Positions 6,204 through 7,793 of a stretch of 7,793 nt of DNA are shown one piece after another (positions within the stretch are counted from its first letter, which is position 1; the number at the start of each line of letters is the position of its first letter). The notes beneath the pieces are model-generated. The model was given only the letters and a program-made list of their open reading frames with translations. It was not told where the DNA came from and did not search any database. Both the position numbers and the translations under genes were made by a program. Where the stretch lies: positions 1-7,793 of the forward strand of contig DATFJP010000269.1 in assembly GCA_035269105.1 (NCBI GenBank). Direction: 5' to 3'. The stretch comes from JAQYVZ01 sp035269105 (lineage in GTDB: Bacteria; Desulfobacterota; Desulfuromonadia; Desulfuromonadales; BM103).

Positions 6204-6235
6204 GCCAGGAAGCCTGACCCCAGCCTGACCCCAGC
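6198..6235. repeat. Dispersed repeat, copy R4, with a tandemly doubled core
   Basis: The 11-bp unit AGCCTGACCCC occurs twice in direct succession (6211-6221 and 6222-6232) and is followed by AGC. This gives two overlapping GCCTGACCCCAGC cores (6212-6224 and 6223-6235). The left flank TGTCAAGCCAGGA resembles TGTCAACCAAGGA at 50-61 of R1 and TGTCAACCATGGA of R2. The right edge lies 9 bp beyond the SapC stop codon, and the repeat fills most of the 74-bp gap before the LicD-type gene. Confidence 0.8.
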
Positions 6236-6243
6236 ATTATAAA

Positions 6244-7050
6244 TTAAAACTGAAAGATATTAGGGTTGTTGAATAGCTTTTTCAGATCTTCTTCGGTCAC
6301 ATCGGGCTGCTGCTTTTGAATCTGCTGGCGACGTTTGTAGAGTTCCGGCAGCATGGCCAGGCGGGGCATGGAGAGGATCTGGGCATAGGCCAGGTACAGA
6401 CTCTGGGTCTGTTGAAGCTGATGCAGGGTTGCCCCATCGCAAGCGGCCAGGGCTTTCTGGTCGATGCGGTGAAGTCCCTGCGCCATGGGTCGTTCGGAGT
6501 CGGGGTTCTCGAACGGCCAGGGCCAGGGTTCCAGCAGCTTGGCTGAGGCCAAGGCATCGACGGCCGCCTGAGTGTGCTGGCGGTTCTCATGGCACCTCCG
6601 CAAAAAAATCAGCAGATCCTGCATAGCCGGCTGCAACTGGCCTTCATCAGTAAAAAAACGCTCCTCGTTTTGCGCCGGGTCGGGGTTTTCGCGGTAGAGC
6701 CCGCTGGCATGGTTAAAACAGAGCACAGCCCTGGTCTCCCCTTCTGAGGCGCTTTCCACTAGGGCAAAGGGGTAAGCCCGGTAACAGCTGGCCATATAGC
6801 TGGATAGAGGCCGCGCCTTTGCATCCAGGTAGAGGTTGTCACCACTGTGCAGACCCTGTACCGCGATCAGTCGCCAGGAACCATCTTCCTGTTTGATAAA
6901 AGCGAGGGCATAGCGGGGCACAAGTTCATGCACTTCGGCCATGAGCACCGGGGCACAATTCTGCCCGACGGCAAAGGAGTAATTACTGAATTTTTGCCAG
7001 CCGTGAGTCAGATGCTCGTTCTTTTTCAGGGGACGCACGTCTGATTTCAT
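6244..7050 (-). CDS. SapC-family protein
   Basis: This 268-residue protein matches the SapC family through most of its length. The matching segments are NYSFAVGQN...PVLMAEVHELVPRYALAF (23-51), LHSGDNLYLD (67-76), SYMASCYRAYPFAL (84-97), FFTDEGQ (132-138), LLEPWPWPF (172-180) and the HRIDQKAL segment (194-201). The family is named after SapC of Campylobacter fetus, which is encoded with the type I secretion genes for S-layer proteins; its biochemical role is not established. No signal peptide or membrane segment is apparent, so it is probably cytoplasmic. GGAG lies about 11 nt upstream of the ATG. The gene is directly downstream of a type I-secreted protein on the same strand, which matches the S-layer association. 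A strong terminator separates the two, so it depends on readthrough or on a promoter I cannot identify. Confidence 0.92.
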   Translation of the reverse strand: MKSDVRPLKKNEHLTHGWQKFSNYSFAVGQNCAPVLMAEVHELVPRYALAFIKQEDGSWRLIAVQGLHSGDNLYLDAKARPLSSYMASCYRAYPFALVESASEGETRAVLCFNHASGLYRENPDPAQNEERFFTDEGQLQPAMQDLLIFLRRCHENRQHTQAAVDALASAKLLEPWPWPFENPDSERPMAQGLHRIDQKALAACDGATLHQLQQTQSLYLAYAQILSMPRLAMLPELYKRRQQIQKQQPDVTEEDLKKLFNNPNIFQF

Positions 7051-7071
7051 AACTTATGCAACTCCATTCGG

Positions 7072-7106
7072 AAAAAAACCCCCCTCAGAGCGAGCCCTGA
7101 GGGGGG
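7072..7106 (-). terminator. Rho-independent terminator after the secreted-protein gene
   Basis: CCCCCCTCAG (7079-7088) and CTGAGGGGGG (7097-7106) form a perfect 10-bp, GC-rich stem with an 8-nt loop. On the minus strand seven T residues follow directly (7078-7072). It lies 57 bp beyond the stop codon of the secreted protein and only 21 bp before the SapC start codon, so it may also limit SapC expression. Confidence 0.93.
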
Positions 7107-7110
7107 ATAC

Positions 7111-7160
7111 GGTTTGCTTTAACCAAACCCTAAGGGCTTGGCATCACTGGCTATGGCCAG
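7111..7160. other. Two small hairpins between the secreted-protein stop codon and the terminator
   Basis: GGTTTG (7111-7116) pairs with CAAACC (7124-7129) across a 7-nt loop. CTGGC (7147-7151) pairs with GCCAG (7156-7160) across a 4-nt loop. Neither has a T-tract. They could protect the 3' end of an abundant mRNA, but this is conjecture. I found no convincing promoter for sapC in this stretch. Confidence 0.35.
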
Positions 7161-7162
7161 GA

Positions 7163-7793
7163 TTAGGCAACAATGTCAGTTTCATCGAAGTTAGCCGAGG
7201 TTACACCGGTCAGTGCAATGACACCGTCGATATCGGAATCACCGTTGGCATCAAAGAACAGCAATCCAGCGCCTTCCTCACCGTCGACCAAACCGGTGCC
7301 CGGAGTACCGTCAAGATCAGCCGCAGAGGTCAGGTAGTAGCGCACCGTACCATCCATTACGGCTGCTGCGTCGGCATATGCAGTAGCATAATCCGCTACC
7401 TCTGCAGCTTCCTGGTAATTGGTATTAGTTCCAGCAATATTCAGCTGAATGGTGTCAACTCCTGTGCTGAAGTCAGTGATGACATCCGCGTCAGCATCGG
7501 CCCAGACTCCGCCACCGGCACCCAACGCGGATGCGCCGGTTCCACTGATACCTGGATTGTTATCCAGATCAACAGTAAAGCCACCGTTATCGGGGTCAGC
7601 ATCAGTGATCGTGATGACATTGCCTGCAACCACAGAAGTGTATGCCCCACTCAATGGATCAATGCCGGCCTCCAGCGCAGTCGCGATTGCATCCTGATTC
7701 TCGCCACCGGTTGCGGTAAACTCGTAAGTAAACCCATTACCTTCAGCGAGGTTGACTGTGATGCTGTAAATCTCGCCTGCCTGTGCTGTACCT
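7163..7793 (-). CDS. C-terminal part of a type I-secreted RTX/S-layer-like surface protein (partial)
   Basis: The frame is open to the window edge, so about 209 C-terminal residues are seen and the N-terminus lies outside. The composition is Asp-, Gly-, Ala- and Thr-rich with no cysteine. The first visible part (ITVNLAEGNGFTYEFTATGG, then GNVITITDADPDNGGFTV) resembles beta-rich modules repeated in large extracellular proteins. The segment DVITDFSTGVDTIQLN (about 7442-7486) is the typical start of the C-terminal domain of proteins exported by type I secretion. LLFFDANGDSDIDGVIALTGV follows, with a DxNxDxDxD calcium-binding-like loop at 7252-7226. The protein ends in the acidic-hydrophobic tail DETDIVA, as usual for such substrates. 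A terminator follows 57 bp downstream. The adjacent SapC gene supports a surface-layer role. An internal TTG at 7654 is not a real start. No transporter genes are in the window. Confidence 0.82.
   Translation of the reverse strand, partial: GTAQAGEIYSITVNLAEGNGFTYEFTATGGENQDAIATALEAGIDPLSGAYTSVVAGNVITITDADPDNGGFTVDLDNNPGISGTGASALGAGGGVWADADADVITDFSTGVDTIQLNIAGTNTNYQEAAEVADYATAYADAAAVMDGTVRYYLTSAADLDGTPGTGLVDGEEGAGLLFFDANGDSDIDGVIALTGVTSANFDETDIVA

Noticed and set aside
1..6235. The GCCTGACCCCAGC copies as a CRISPR array or integron attC sites
   Set aside because: The copies are kilobases apart with genes between them, lack regular spacing, and do not show the paired inverted boxes of attC sites; no cas or integrase gene is present.
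7652..7654. TTG at 7654 as the start of a complete 163-residue protein
   Set aside because: The frame is open without stops from there to the window edge, and the upstream residues continue the same extracellular-type module, so this is the interior of a larger protein.

Overview
The window looks like an accessory, surface-related stretch of a proteobacterial-type genome. Gammaproteobacteria or Desulfobacterota would fit, but nothing here fixes the lineage. Genes are moderately GC-rich, gaps are more AT-rich, and there is a type I-secreted (RTX/S-layer-like) protein, a SapC-family helper and a HEPN/MNT toxin-antitoxin pair. No rRNA, tRNA, CRISPR array or intact transposase is visible.

Layout from left to right. 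At 1-96 lies a dispersed repeat (R1). At 113-141 there is a good sigma70-type promoter driving a plus-strand type VII toxin-antitoxin pair: an intact MNT-fold antitoxin (190-480), overlapped by ATGA with a HEPN toxin (477-851). The toxin carries an in-frame amber codon just before its RX4HXY active site, so it reads as a broken toxin beside a healthy antitoxin. Everything from about 1057 rightwards is on the minus strand and is transcribed right to left. First in that direction is the C-terminal part of a large type I-secreted protein (7793-7163, cut by the window edge). It is followed by a very clear rho-independent terminator (7106-7072), a SapC-family protein (7050-6244), a fusion of helical-repeat and LicD-type phosphotransferase domains (6169-4844), and a TagD-like cytidylyltransferase (4797-4351). 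After a 397-bp gene-poor gap come a cyanophycin-synthetase-like ATP-grasp ligase with a decayed Mur-ligase-like tail (3953-2145) and an ornithine cyclodeaminase/mu-crystallin-family protein (2112-1057).

How the genes may work together (inference). The cytidylyltransferase would make a CDP-alcohol such as CDP-glycerol, CDP-choline or CDP-ethanolamine. The LicD protein would move the phospho-alcohol group onto a glycan or protein, possibly in the same surface system as the secreted protein and SapC. The ATP-grasp and cyclodeaminase genes form a second two-gene unit, probably for an amino-acid-derived product.

The most striking unexplained structure is a repeat sharing the core GCCTGACCCCAGC. 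It occurs at four places in the same orientation (R1 1-96, R3 1019-1039, R2 4241-4327, R4 6198-6235). Three copies sit 9-36 bp beyond the 3' end of a minus-strand gene, and together they separate the window into modules: toxin-antitoxin / ATP-grasp + cyclodeaminase / cytidylyltransferase + LicD / SapC + secreted protein. Three of the copies also carry a minus-strand TTGACA. In R4 this lies at the right distance from a -10-like hexamer to start transcription at the LicD gene's start codon.
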